A stretch of DNA of 27,929 nucleotides. Source: an uncultured Neisseriaceae bacterium (GTDB taxonomy: Bacteria > Pseudomonadota > Gammaproteobacteria > Burkholderiales > UBA11063). The stretch spans positions 1 to 27,929 of the forward strand of contig CALFYC010000044.1 of assembly GCA_937952895.1 (NCBI GenBank). Reading direction: 5' to 3'. Below the pieces are notes generated by a model, which made no database searches, was not told where the DNA came from, and saw nothing but the letters and a program-made list of their open reading frames with translations. A program made the translations under genes and the position numbers. Within the stretch, counting starts at the first letter, position 1; every line of letters starts with the position of its first letter. Shown here piece by piece: positions 15,541 through 24,038 of this stretch.

Positions 15541-16551
15541 ATGAAATATAAAATCTTAATTATTGGACCTGCTTGGGTTGGTGATATGGTGATGAGCCAA
15601 ACCCTACTTAAAATACTGGTAGATAAGTATCAAGGTCAAGTTATAATCGATGTGATTGCCAATAGTTGGGCTTCAGGTTTCTTATCACGAATGCCAGAAA
15701 TTAATCAAGTGATAATAAGCACATTTAAGCACGGTAAATTGGATTTATTATCACGAATTAAGCTTGGTTTAGAATTAAAAAAGAATAATTATGATCAGGC
15801 CTTTATTTTGCCTAATTCATTTAAATCAGCTATTGTTCCATTCTTTGCAGGTATTAAGCTTCGAACAGGTTTTATTGGCGAAATGCGCTATGGTTTAATC
15901 AACAATTGTTATAAATTAGATAAATCTAAATTACCTTTAATGGTAGATCGATTTTGTGCTTTAGCAAATAATGGGCAAAAACCGCGTCATATACCTAAAC
16001 CATTACTTAATGTGAATACAGCTAATCAAAATCAATTAATTTACAAATTTAATTTAAATCCCAATCAAGCGATAGTTGGATTCTGCCCTGCCGCAGAATA
16101 TGGTCCAGCCAAGCGTTGGCCAACTGAATATTTTGCAGAATTAGCGGATAAATTACATGAACACAATTATCAGATTCTTATTTTAGGATCAAATAAAGAT
16201 ATTTTAATTGCTGAAGAAATATTAGCTAAAATAAAAACTGTAACGACTAAAGTTACTAATGTATGTGGAAAAACATCACTATCTGATGCCGTGGACTTAT
16301 TAAATTTAACAAAATATGTAGTTACTAATGATTCAGGATTAATGCATATTGCAAGTGCGGTAAATACTCAGGTAATCGTAGTATATGGTTCATCGTCACC
16401 TCAATTTACACCGCCGTTAACAAATAAAGCCAAAATTATTCAAATTAAATTAGAATGTTCTCCATGCTTCGAAAGAACTTGTAAATTTGGTCATTATAAC
16501 TGTCTAAAATTAATTACGCCGAATATGGTTTTAAAAAGCATTCAGTCATAA
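15541..16551 (+). CDS. waaF: ADP-heptose:LPS heptosyltransferase II
   Basis: WaaF adds the second heptose to the LPS inner core at the cytoplasmic face of the inner membrane, so the organism probably makes a heptose-containing LPS. The 336-residue protein is a GT-B fold, family 9 glycosyltransferase. Visible motifs are I-G-P-A-W-V-G-D-M-V-M-S-Q near the N-terminus, F-C-P-A-A-E-Y-G-P-A-K-R-W-P at the domain junction, N-V-C-G-K-T-S-L-S-D, T-N-D-S-G-L-M-H-I-A-S-A in the ADP-heptose site, and L-E-C-S-P-C-F-E-R-T-C-K-F-G-H near the end. The C-S-P-C-F-x-R-x-C cluster favours WaaF over WaaC. It starts 47 bases after acpS and may belong to the same transcript. Confidence 0.92.
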   Translation: MKYKILIIGPAWVGDMVMSQTLLKILVDKYQGQVIIDVIANSWASGFLSRMPEINQVIISTFKHGKLDLLSRIKLGLELKKNNYDQAFILPNSFKSAIVPFFAGIKLRTGFIGEMRYGLINNCYKLDKSKLPLMVDRFCALANNGQKPRHIPKPLLNVNTANQNQLIYKFNLNPNQAIVGFCPAAEYGPAKRWPTEYFAELADKLHEHNYQILILGSNKDILIAEEILAKIKTVTTKVTNVCGKTSLSDAVDLLNLTKYVVTNDSGLMHIASAVNTQVIVVYGSSSPQFTPPLTNKAKIIQIKLECSPCFERTCKFGHYNCLKLITPNMVLKSIQS

Positions 16552-16591
16552 ATATCAACCCAACGGTTTATTTTATTCAAGTTTGACTAAG

Positions 16592-16629
16592 ATAGGCATT
16601 AAAAATATAAATTCAGCCTATTTTATAGG
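16592..16629 (+). terminator. Weak candidate terminator after waaF
   Basis: ATAGGC (16592-16597) can pair with GCCTAT (16616-16621), followed by TTTT. An alternative hairpin CCTAT/ATAGG (16617-16621 and 16625-16629) overlaps it. Both stems are short, so this is weak evidence. Confidence 0.25.
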
Positions 16630-16722
16630 TAAAGTAAAACTTGTGTTAATTCTACATTTGTCTTGACCAATTAAATCAAGTAGTTTAATCCTAAGTAATT
16701 AGTGTATGTGAAATACTCATTT

Positions 16723-16753
16723 AATAAAAGGCCTTCAGTTTTGATTGAAGGCC
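16723..16753 (-). terminator. Rho-independent terminator of rne
   Basis: Read on the minus strand, an 8-base-pair stem (GGCCTTCA at 16753-16746 with TGAAGGCC at 16737-16730) is followed by TTTTATT (16729-16723). It begins 10 bases after the rne stop. The U-run on the minus strand assigns it to rne. Confidence 0.75.
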
Positions 16754-16762
16754 GAATTTAGT

Positions 16763-19171
16763 TTACTGCTGTGTATTTGGAGCTATACTTTGGCTGTTAT
16801 TAGAATTTGTGGTTTCAACTAATTCATATTCAACTTGTGTGGCAGGTTTGGAAGATGTAGTTATAACATCTTTATAACGTTTTAAATTATCTTCTACATA
16901 GGTTTCTGGTTCTGAAGTTAATTTTAAACTATTGTCTGTAGCAACCATTTGTAGTGACCCTAAATCAACTTGTTCAGTAATGGTGTTAACTCGAATTACT
17001 GGTGGTGGTTCTACTGCATCTGGCTTTTTTTCTATGTCTAAAGTAGAGTTCAAATTAGAATTTAAAGTTTCGGAAGGTGTAAAAAATTCAGTTTTATGAT
17101 TTTGAGTCGGTTTAGGTTTTACATTTTCTACTGTTGAAACATTTATTTCTAATGGTAATTCCACTGAAGGTTTAGTATTATTTAAATTAGGCGATTTAAC
17201 TTGAGGCGTTATATTCGCAGGCGTAGAATTTGTTGTTGGGGTTCCCTTTGCTTCAAATTTATTTTGCGCATTAAAGTTTCTTGGGCGTGGATTATTTGAA
17301 TTAGGCCTTGGATTATTCACGTTATTTGGATTAACCGTTTTTGCTTGAGTTGTTGGTTTAGGGCCTCGAGCATTGGTGGGCTTATTTCTATTTTGGGTTC
17401 GAGAATTATTCGTATTGTGTGTACGTGATGTTCCTGAGTTTGTTCTAACCGGACCTGATTTTGGAAGCTTTTTAACAGGTTCTTCTACAACAAATTTATT
17501 TTTAAATAATTTTAAAAATTTATTTATAACTTGAGACAATGGTGAGTTAGAAATTATTGGCGCTGGTTTTGCAGGAGTAATATTTTTAACCATTGCTTTA
17601 TTCACATTTTTTGCTTCGAGTTTTTTATCGTTATTTGGATATTCTACCGGCTCCTCTGGAGTTTCAACTAAATTATAACTAACTTTATTTGAAGTAGTAT
17701 CAAATCCTTCATTAGTGACCTTCCGAATTTTATAATTAGGTGAACTTAAGTGTAGATTAGGAACCAAAACAATTCGAACACCCATTCGATTTTCGATCTT
17801 AGCTACATCATCACGTTTTTCGTTTAGTAAATAGGTTGCAACATCAACAGGTAACTGCACATGAAGAGCTGATAGATTATTAACATTTTTAACTACGTCT
17901 TCTTCGACAATTCTTAAGATATGTACAGCAATTGATTCCGTGCCACGAATTGATCCAACTCCAGCACAGCGTGGGCATTGGATTGTGGTAGATTCTTCAA
18001 GTGATGATTGTAAACGTTGACGTGATAATTCAAGTAAACCAAACTTAGATAATTTACCCATTTGAATGCGTGCACGATCTAAACCAATTTGGCTTTTAAA
18101 GAAATTTTCTACTTCACGTTGATTGCGAATGTTTTCCATATCAATGAAATCGACGACAACTAATCCACCTAGGTCACGTAAGCGCATTTGGCGTGAAATC
18201 TCTTCAGCTGCTTCTAAATTGGTGGTAAATGCTGTAGCTTCAATATCTGAACCTTTATTTGATTTTGCTGAATTTACATCAATTGCAGTTAAAGCCTCAG
18301 TATGGTCAATTACAATTGCGCCACCTGAAGGTAGGTGAACTGTTCTTGAATAAGCTGATTCAATTTGATGCTCAATTTGAAATCTTGAGAATAATGGAAT
18401 ATCATCACGATAAAATTTAACGCGATCCACAAAATTTGGCATAACATGTGACATGAATTGATGTGCTTGTTGATAAATATCTTCCATGTCAATTAAAATT
18501 TCTTGAATGTCTGGTGAAAAATGATCGCGAATGGAACGGATTACTAGACTACTTTCTTGATAAATTAAAAAGCTACCATTATGACTTGCTGCAGCAGATT
18601 TAATTGCATTCCATAATTGTAATAAATAGTTTAAATCCCATTGTAATTCTTCTTGAGCTCTACCAATTGCTGCAGTTCTTGCAATAATGCTCATGCCATC
18701 TGGCACTTCTAATAGAGATAAAACTGATCTTAACTCATCACGTTCTTCACCTTCAATACGTCTTGAAATTCCAACAGAACGTGAATTACTTGGCATTAAA
18801 ACTAAATATCTACCTGGTAATGAAATATGTGTGGTAAGTGCAGCGCCTTTATTGCCACGCTCATCTTTTTCTACTTGAACAATTAATTCCATATTTTCAG
18901 TTAATTTACTGAAATCACGCCCTCTAGTTCCTTCTGGAAGATATGCTGAATCAATTTCTTTAAATGGTAAGAAACCTTGTTTGTCGGTGCCATAGTCAAC
19001 AAAACAAGCTTCTAATGATGGCTCAATTCGGGTTATAACCCCTTTGTATATGTTACTACGTCGTTGAGTTTTACTTATTGTTTCAATATCAAAATTGATT
19101 AATTTTTGACCTTCTACTGTAGCAACTCTTAATTCTTCATGGTAAGTTGCATTAAACAACATTCTTTTCAT
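16763..19171 (-). CDS. rne: Ribonuclease E
   Basis: RNase E is the endonuclease that starts most mRNA decay and processes rRNA and tRNA; its tail scaffolds the degradosome at the inner membrane. The 802-residue protein starts M-K-R-M-L-F-N-A-T and has an S1 domain (about 36-118), a 5'-sensor region, and DNase I-like catalytic aspartates at Asp298 (A-I-D-V-N-S) and Asp341 (V-V-D-F-I-D-M), 43 residues apart as in E. coli. Cys399/Cys402 (C-P-R-C) form the zinc link. The family member RNase G is shorter and lacks such a tail. The C-terminal half (about 500-802) is low complexity, rich in Asn, Pro, Thr and Lys/Arg. It includes a hydrophobic-basic stretch at 544-561 (P-L-S-Q-V-I-N-K-F-L-K-L-F-K-N-K-F) that could be a membrane-targeting helix, followed by an Arg/Asn-rich RNA-binding-like segment (570-640). 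It is divergent from rluC, an arrangement also seen in E. coli. Confidence 0.95.
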   Translation of the reverse strand: MKRMLFNATYHEELRVATVEGQKLINFDIETISKTQRRSNIYKGVITRIEPSLEACFVDYGTDKQGFLPFKEIDSAYLPEGTRGRDFSKLTENMELIVQVEKDERGNKGAALTTHISLPGRYLVLMPSNSRSVGISRRIEGEERDELRSVLSLLEVPDGMSIIARTAAIGRAQEELQWDLNYLLQLWNAIKSAAASHNGSFLIYQESSLVIRSIRDHFSPDIQEILIDMEDIYQQAHQFMSHVMPNFVDRVKFYRDDIPLFSRFQIEHQIESAYSRTVHLPSGGAIVIDHTEALTAIDVNSAKSNKGSDIEATAFTTNLEAAEEISRQMRLRDLGGLVVVDFIDMENIRNQREVENFFKSQIGLDRARIQMGKLSKFGLLELSRQRLQSSLEESTTIQCPRCAGVGSIRGTESIAVHILRIVEEDVVKNVNNLSALHVQLPVDVATYLLNEKRDDVAKIENRMGVRIVLVPNLHLSSPNYKIRKVTNEGFDTTSNKVSYNLVETPEEPVEYPNNDKKLEAKNVNKAMVKNITPAKPAPIISNSPLSQVINKFLKLFKNKFVVEEPVKKLPKSGPVRTNSGTSRTHNTNNSRTQNRNKPTNARGPKPTTQAKTVNPNNVNNPRPNSNNPRPRNFNAQNKFEAKGTPTTNSTPANITPQVKSPNLNNTKPSVELPLEINVSTVENVKPKPTQNHKTEFFTPSETLNSNLNSTLDIEKKPDAVEPPPVIRVNTITEQVDLGSLQMVATDNSLKLTSEPETYVEDNLKRYKDVITTSSKPATQVEYELVETTNSNNSQSIAPNTQQ

Positions 19172-19299
19172 TTATTTGTACCTTTATATAATATAAAAGC
19201 ACCTTATTTGTATAGATGTGAATTCGATGAATATCTAGAATATATATAAATACAATAATATTTATATTTTGTATAAACTATAACTAAATGTTTTATTTA

Positions 19300-19329
19300 C
19301 ATATATAAGTTTTTTTATAACAGTTTCAA
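19300..19329 (-). promoter_or_regulatory. Weak candidate promoter for rne
   Basis: On the minus strand TTGAAA (19329 to 19324) is followed after 18 bases by TATATG (19305 to 19300), about 130 bases upstream of the rne ATG. AT-richness makes chance matches likely. Confidence 0.3.
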
Positions 19330-19497
19330 ATGTTTTTAACTTAAAAAAATGGTAACTATTAGATATCATAAATTCTATATAATTTAATTAATATATTCAA
19401 CAATAAGATGCTTATTCTTTTTAAAATGGTGATTTAAAATCTAACTATAACTTTCAATTAGCTCCCATGCTAAATTTTAGACTAAATTACCTCTACA

Positions 19498-19527
19498 TTG
19501 CGTCTTCAAACTGGCTTTTGGTATAAT
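19498..19527 (+). promoter_or_regulatory. Candidate extended -10 promoter for rluC
   Basis: TG-G-TATAAT (TATAAT at 19522-19527) is a full extended -10. TTGCGT at 19498-19503 is a partial -35 with an 18-base spacer. The element lies about 80 bases before the rluC start. Confidence 0.55.
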
Positions 19528-19606
19528 AACTATTAATAAACTTAAGATTTAAGTTATAATCCTGCCAGATAATTTTTACCTCGACGAGTGCATATTATAA
19601 ACCAAA

Positions 19607-20536
19607 ATGAATAATTTTAGCAAAAATCAAGTCAATTTTTATACGGTAACCGAAAAAGATGAAAACCAAAGGTTAGATAATTTATTGGTAAAGATTCTAA
19701 AGGGTGTTCCTAAAAGTCATGTCTATAGAATTATCCGAAGTGGCGAAATTCGAGTTAATAAGAAGCGCTATACAGCGAATGATAAATTAGTTATTGGCGA
19801 TTTAATTAGAATTCCCCCAATTCAAACTAAAAGTGTGACGCCTAATTTTGTACCAAGCAATACTTTTCCAATTTTATTTGAAGATGATTATTTTTTAATT
19901 ATTGATAAACCAGATGGTGTCGCGTGCCATGGTGGTAGTGGGGTTAGTTTTGGGATAATTGAGCAGTTACGCAAATCTTATCCGAATGCTAAATTTTTAG
20001 AATTAGCTCATCGCTTAGATAAAGAAACCTCTGGAATTTTAATTTTAGCTAAAAAAAGAAGTGCATTAGTTGGTATTCAAGATTTAATTAAAAATAATCA
20101 AGTCAAAAAACATTATTTGGCTCTTACCAATGGGGTATGGGACAGTACTACAAAAAATGTAAAACAACCACTATTTAAATATTTAACTAAAGATGGCGAA
20201 AGAAGAGTTCGGGTTGATCGCGAAAATGGTCAATTTTCACAAACTATTTTTAAAGTTATAACTAAATATAAAAATTATACTTTAGTCAAGGCAGAATTAA
20301 AAACTGGCCGAACTCATCAAATTAGAGTACATTTACAGTGTAGCGGTTATCCAATTTTGGGTGATGTAAAGTATGGGGATTTTGAATTAAATAAGGAATT
20401 AATAAAAACTGGTTTTAAACGAATGTTTTTACATGCATTCCACTTGGAATTTATTCATCCAATTACGGACCAAATTATTACAATTGAGTCACAATTACCT
20501 AAAGAATTAAAAGTATTTGTTGATGGGTTAGAATAA
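19607..20536 (+). CDS. rluC: 23S rRNA pseudouridine synthase RluC
   Basis: RluC isomerises uridines 955, 2504 and 2580 (E. coli numbering) of 23S rRNA to pseudouridine. The 309-residue protein has an N-terminal S4 RNA-binding domain (about 21-70, with R-I-I-R-S-G-E-I-R-V-N) and an RluA-type catalytic domain. The active site is H-R-L-D-K-E-T-S-G with catalytic Asp138, and R-T-H-Q-I-R-V-H-L is downstream. The S4 domain and the position divergent from rne point to RluC rather than RluD or RluA. No clear Shine-Dalgarno sequence precedes the ATG, but the N-terminus fits the family. Confidence 0.9.
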   Translation: MNNFSKNQVNFYTVTEKDENQRLDNLLVKILKGVPKSHVYRIIRSGEIRVNKKRYTANDKLVIGDLIRIPPIQTKSVTPNFVPSNTFPILFEDDYFLIIDKPDGVACHGGSGVSFGIIEQLRKSYPNAKFLELAHRLDKETSGILILAKKRSALVGIQDLIKNNQVKKHYLALTNGVWDSTTKNVKQPLFKYLTKDGERRVRVDRENGQFSQTIFKVITKYKNYTLVKAELKTGRTHQIRVHLQCSGYPILGDVKYGDFELNKELIKTGFKRMFLHAFHLEFIHPITDQIITIESQLPKELKVFVDGLE

Positions 20537-20560
20537 ATTGCTTTATAAAAGTATAAATAT

Positions 20561-21166
20561 ATGAGTAGCGCTTCAATAGATCATTTACCTAAACGTTTAC
20601 AACAACAGATCCAATTTATCTTAGAAATCGATAAATTAAAACATGTTATTCGCAGAACACCTCTTTTAGATAGAAGCCGTCGTGAAAATGATGCAGAGCA
20701 TTCATGGCATTTAGCTATGATGGTAATGATATTTAGTGAATATGCGCCACAAGAATTAAATATTTTACGTGTTTTAAAAATGGTATTAGTTCATGATATT
20801 GTAGAAATTGATGCAGGTGATATGTTTATTTTTGGTACTGCCGAAGAATTTGCTTATAAAGCACAAGCAGAACTTAGTGCAGCAAAAAGAATTTATGGAA
20901 TTCTTCCAGAAGATTTGGCTTATGAGTTAATGGGATTATGGCAAGAGTTCGAAGAAAGAGTTACCCCGGAAGCTAAATTTGCTGCAGCAATTGATCGGCT
21001 GCAACCCATGTTACATAATTATTTTACCGATGGAGGCACTTGGGTAGAATTTAATTTAAGTATCGAAAAAATAAAACAATCACAAGAGCCAATTAAAGAT
21101 TCTTCTCTCGAATTATGGGATTTAATTGATGGCTTAACCACGTTGTTTCATATAAATACTAAGTAA
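20561..21166 (+). CDS. HD-domain phosphohydrolase (YfbR/HDDC2-like)
   Basis: The 201-residue product carries a complete HD metal site: His47 (D-A-E-H-S-W-H), His78-Asp79 (V-H-D-I-V-E-I-D-A-G-D) and Asp145 (A-A-I-D-R-L-Q-P). This pattern is that of the YfbR/HDDC2 group, whose characterised members remove phosphate from 5'-deoxynucleoside monophosphates. By family it is probably a cytoplasmic nucleotidase, but the exact substrate is not shown by sequence. It lies 24 bases after rluC, so it is probably co-transcribed. The family assignment is confident and the substrate is not. Confidence 0.82.
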   Translation: MSSASIDHLPKRLQQQIQFILEIDKLKHVIRRTPLLDRSRRENDAEHSWHLAMMVMIFSEYAPQELNILRVLKMVLVHDIVEIDAGDMFIFGTAEEFAYKAQAELSAAKRIYGILPEDLAYELMGLWQEFEERVTPEAKFAAAIDRLQPMLHNYFTDGGTWVEFNLSIEKIKQSQEPIKDSSLELWDLIDGLTTLFHINTK

Positions 21167-21172
21167 ATTAAT

Positions 21173-21274
21173 GGAGTCAGAGATAAAGCCAAAGAGTCCA
21201 TCTAAAATAAAATGTTCGTAATTTTATTATTGTACCGCTATTATAAATTTTTATTTGCTTCATTCTTTGACTCC
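21173..21274. repeat. Imperfect inverted-repeat element before gyrB
   Basis: A 102-base segment is bounded by GGAGTCA (21173-21179) and TGACTCC (21268-21274). The match continues inward for about 20 bases with a few mismatches: the left arm reads GGAGTCAGAGATAAAGCC and the reverse complement of the right arm reads GGAGTCAAAGAATGAAGC. TAAT flanks it on both sides (21169-21172 and 21275-21278). It has the shape of a miniature inverted-repeat element, but there is no second copy in this window and no transposase. It could instead be a large hairpin in the 3' end of the HD gene transcript. The remaining bases of the 21167-21457 spacer hold only the gyrB promoter region. Confidence 0.4.
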
Positions 21275-21396
21275 TAATGTCTAATACCAATCTCGTTATA
21301 ACATACAATGCTTCAATTATTAATATAAGAGGATTATGTGTGTCAAATTGAAATTAAAACATCATTAAAATTTAAATAGACGTTTTGAAAATTGTA

Positions 21397-21425
21397 TTAT
21401 AAACCACCACCAGTTAGGCTATAAT
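21397..21425 (+). promoter_or_regulatory. Candidate promoter for gyrB
   Basis: A perfect -10 TATAAT (21420-21425) has a weak TTATAA (21397-21402) 17 bases upstream. It lies 33 bases before the gyrB start, which has AGGA (21447-21450) as its ribosome-binding site. Confidence 0.45.
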
Positions 21426-21457
21426 GAAGGGTTAACTTTTATGCGTAGGAATAAATA

Positions 21458-23851
21458 ATGACTGATAATAATCAAGCATACGATAGTAGTAGTATCAAGG
21501 TATTAAAAGGCCTTGATGCGGTTAGGAAACGTCCGGGGATGTATATTGGTGATACGTCAGATGGTAGCGGTCTTCATCATATGGTATTTGAAGTATTAGA
21601 TAACGCTATTGATGAGGCGTTGGCTGGTCATTGTGATACGATAAAAGTTGTGATTAATCCAGATAATTCAATTACAGTTGAAGATAACGGCCGTGGGATT
21701 CCTACAGATATTCATCCAGAAGAGGGCCGTTCAGCGGCAGAAGTAATTATGACGGTTCTTCATGCCGGTGGTAAATTTGATAGTAATTCATATAAAATTT
21801 CCGGTGGGTTACATGGAGTGGGTGTTTCTGTAGTAAATGCTCTATCTGATTGGTTAAGATTAACCATTTGGCGTGAAGGTAGAGAACATGAGATGGAGTT
21901 TAGAATTGGTGATGCAGTAGCTCCACTTAAAGAAATGGGCGATGCTAACGGTAAAAAAGGTACAAGAGTTCAATTTATGGCAAGTACAGAAATTTTTGGC
22001 CTAGTTGAATATCATTATGAAATCTTAGCTAAAAGAATTCGTGAGTTATCTTTTTTAAATAATGGTGTTAAAATCACTTTGATTGATGGGCGTGATGGTA
22101 AAGAAGAAAATTTTGCTTTCTCTGGCGGAGTTGCTGGATTTGTTAGTTATATTAATCGTAATAAAACCGTATTACATCAAAAACCTTTTTATTGCTTAAG
22201 TGAAAAAGATAGTATTACTGTTGAAGTTGCTATGCAGTGGAATGATTCTTACCAAGAGAACGTTCAATGTTTTACCAATAATATTCCGCAACGTGATGGA
22301 GGAACTCATCTATCCGCTCTTCGTAATGTAATGACTCGTTCATTAAACCAATACATTGAAGAACAAGAGTTAGCTAAAAAAGCCAAAGTTACTACCACTG
22401 GTGATGATATGCGAGAAGGGCTTGCATGTATTGTTTCAGTTAAATTACCTGATCCAAAATTTTCATCACAAACTAAGGATAAGTTAGTATCATCTGAAGT
22501 ATCACCTGTCATTCAAGATATTGTCGGAGAAGCTTTAAAAACTTATCTTTTAGAAAATCCAAATGATGCTAAAATTATTTGTAATAAGATTATTGATGCA
22601 GCCCGTGCTCGCGAAGCGGCGCGTAAAGCTCGTGAGATAACTCGCCGCAAAGGTATTTTGGATGGTTTAGGCTTACCTGGAAAATTAGCTGATTGTCAGG
22701 AAAAAGATCCAGCATTATGTGAATTATACTTAGTTGAGGGTGATTCTGCGGGTGGTTCGGCTAAACAAGGACGTGATCGTAAATTTCAAGCAATCCTGCC
22801 ACTAAAAGGAAAAATTTTAAATGTTGAAAGAGCACGTTTTGATAAAATGTTATCATCGCAAGAGGTTGCTACATTAATTACCGCAATGGGAACTGGTATT
22901 GGTAAAGATGAATATAATCCAGATAAGCTTAGATATCATCGTATTATTATTATGACTGATGCGGACGTTGATGGTGCTCATATTAGAACTTTACTTCTAA
23001 CTTTTTTTTATCGCCAAATGCCTGAATTGGTTGAAAGAGGTCATATTTATATTGCTCAACCACCTTTATTTAAAGTTAAACAAGGTAAAAATGAGCGTTA
23101 TGTAAAAGATGAAGATGAATTAAATCAGTATTTATTAGAATTGGCACTGACTGAAGCTAAGTTTGTGGCTGATGACGTAACATTACTTGAAGCAAAACAA
23201 TTAGAAGATACAGCTAAATTATATTTTAAAGCTAAACAAGTAATTGATTTGCATTCAAGATTTATGGATCGTGAAGTTCTAGAAGCATTATTAAAATTAC
23301 CTAAGATTAGTTTAAAAACCGAAGATGAAGTAAATGATGCAATAGCTAGTTTAAAACAATGCTTACCCGAAAATGCTAAATTTGATGCTATGTTTGATGA
23401 ACAACGCCAAGATTATAAAATCAAAGTGGTGAGAATTGAACACGGTAATTATGTAATTACTAATATTGATGGATATTTTATTGAAGGTAGTGACTATTCT
23501 AAATTGGTTAAAGCTCATGAAGCTGTTTCTCATATAAGTGGAGCTAATCTTTATATAATGCGTGGCGATAATTCTAAAAATGTCACAAATTTTGCTGATG
23601 GTTTAGAATGGCTTATGAATGAAGTTAAAAAAGGTATGGGAATTCAACGTTATAAAGGTTTAGGTGAAATGAATGCATCTCAATTATGGGATACTACTAT
23701 GGATCCATCTGTTAGACGTTTATTAAAGGTTACAATTGAAGATGCTATTTCAGCTGATAATATTTTTTGTACTTTAATGGGTGATGAAGTTGAACCAAGG
23801 CGTGAATTTATAGAAACTAATGCCTTAAATGCTAGAAATATTGATATTTAA
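21458..23851 (+). CDS. gyrB: DNA gyrase subunit B
   Basis: GyrB is the ATPase subunit of gyrase, which introduces negative supercoils. The 797-residue length is normal. The GHKL ATPase domain shows R-K-R-P-G-M-Y-I-G-D, E-V-L-D-N-A-I-D-E-A with Glu45 and Asn49, D-N-G-R-G-I-P and G-G-L-H-G-V-G-V-S-V-V-N-A-L-S. The TOPRIM metal site shows L-V-E-G-D-S-A-G-G-S-A and D-A-D-V-D-G-A-H-I-R. The C-terminal tail has Q-R-Y-K-G-L-G-E-M-N-A-S-Q-L-W. Q-R-Y-K-G-L-G-E-M and the long insert between TOPRIM and tail (roughly residues 555-720) favour GyrB over ParE. It stands alone, not in a dnaA-dnaN-recF-gyrB cluster; a promoter precedes it and a strong terminator follows. Confidence 0.97.
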   Translation: MTDNNQAYDSSSIKVLKGLDAVRKRPGMYIGDTSDGSGLHHMVFEVLDNAIDEALAGHCDTIKVVINPDNSITVEDNGRGIPTDIHPEEGRSAAEVIMTVLHAGGKFDSNSYKISGGLHGVGVSVVNALSDWLRLTIWREGREHEMEFRIGDAVAPLKEMGDANGKKGTRVQFMASTEIFGLVEYHYEILAKRIRELSFLNNGVKITLIDGRDGKEENFAFSGGVAGFVSYINRNKTVLHQKPFYCLSEKDSITVEVAMQWNDSYQENVQCFTNNIPQRDGGTHLSALRNVMTRSLNQYIEEQELAKKAKVTTTGDDMREGLACIVSVKLPDPKFSSQTKDKLVSSEVSPVIQDIVGEALKTYLLENPNDAKIICNKIIDAARAREAARKAREITRRKGILDGLGLPGKLADCQEKDPALCELYLVEGDSAGGSAKQGRDRKFQAILPLKGKILNVERARFDKMLSSQEVATLITAMGTGIGKDEYNPDKLRYHRIIIMTDADVDGAHIRTLLLTFFYRQMPELVERGHIYIAQPPLFKVKQGKNERYVKDEDELNQYLLELALTEAKFVADDVTLLEAKQLEDTAKLYFKAKQVIDLHSRFMDREVLEALLKLPKISLKTEDEVNDAIASLKQCLPENAKFDAMFDEQRQDYKIKVVRIEHGNYVITNIDGYFIEGSDYSKLVKAHEAVSHISGANLYIMRGDNSKNVTNFADGLEWLMNEVKKGMGIQRYKGLGEMNASQLWDTTMDPSVRRLLKVTIEDAISADNIFCTLMGDEVEPRREFIETNALNARNIDI

Positions 23852-23874
23852 TATAACTATTTATATATCAAGAG

Positions 23875-23903
23875 GCCTCTAATATCAAATTAGAGGCTTT
23901 TTT
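23875..23903 (+). terminator. Rho-independent terminator after gyrB
   Basis: A perfect 9-base-pair stem (GCCTCTAAT at 23875-23883 with ATTAGAGGC at 23889-23897), a 5-base loop and a run of six T (23898-23903). It starts 23 bases after the gyrB stop. Confidence 0.9.
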
Positions 23904-23972
23904 AAAGATAATGATTATTAAATATTTTTAGTTTCAACAATTTTAGCAAATTTAAATTTTATAGAATAAGAG

Positions 23973-24001
23973 TATAATTTATTGCATTGAGATTGTATAA
24001 T
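23973..24001 (+). promoter_or_regulatory. Two candidate -10 elements before the hydrolase-dnaG run
   Basis: TATAAT occurs twice, at 23973-23978 and 23996-24001, in the spacer after the gyrB terminator. Neither has a good -35. The pair is enclosed by an 8-base inverted repeat AGAATAAG (23963-23970) / CTTATTCT (24006-24013), which could be an operator, though in such AT-rich DNA it may be chance. Confidence 0.4.
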
Positions 24002-24038
24002 AATGCTTATTCTTGATATATTATGATGAGAGAAATAA

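Larger units (their letters stand above)
19172..19606. other. Divergent intergenic region rne / rluC
   Basis: This 435-base, very AT-rich spacer holds a good extended -10 promoter for rluC (19498-19527) and a weaker candidate for rne (19300-19329, minus strand). The latter would leave rne a leader of over 100 bases. In E. coli the long rne 5' UTR mediates autoregulation by RNase E; whether this leader does so cannot be told from sequence. Only short AT-only stems are visible in it. I see no ORF or RNA gene. Confidence 0.55.

Noticed and set aside
21336..21368. Ten-codon ORF with an AGAGG site upstream of gyrB, as a leader peptide
   Set aside because: It lies before the best gyrB -10 element (21420-21425), so it would not be in the gyrB mRNA from that promoter, and it shows no attenuator-like structure.
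19172..21457. Replication origin near gyrB
   Set aside because: No DnaA-box clusters and no dnaA, dnaN or recF. gyrB alone is not evidence of an origin.
19408..24014. Shared 12-mer ATGCTTATTCTT at 19408-19419 and 24003-24014
   Set aside because: Two copies of an AT-rich 12-mer in 28 kb can arise by chance, and the contexts are unrelated.
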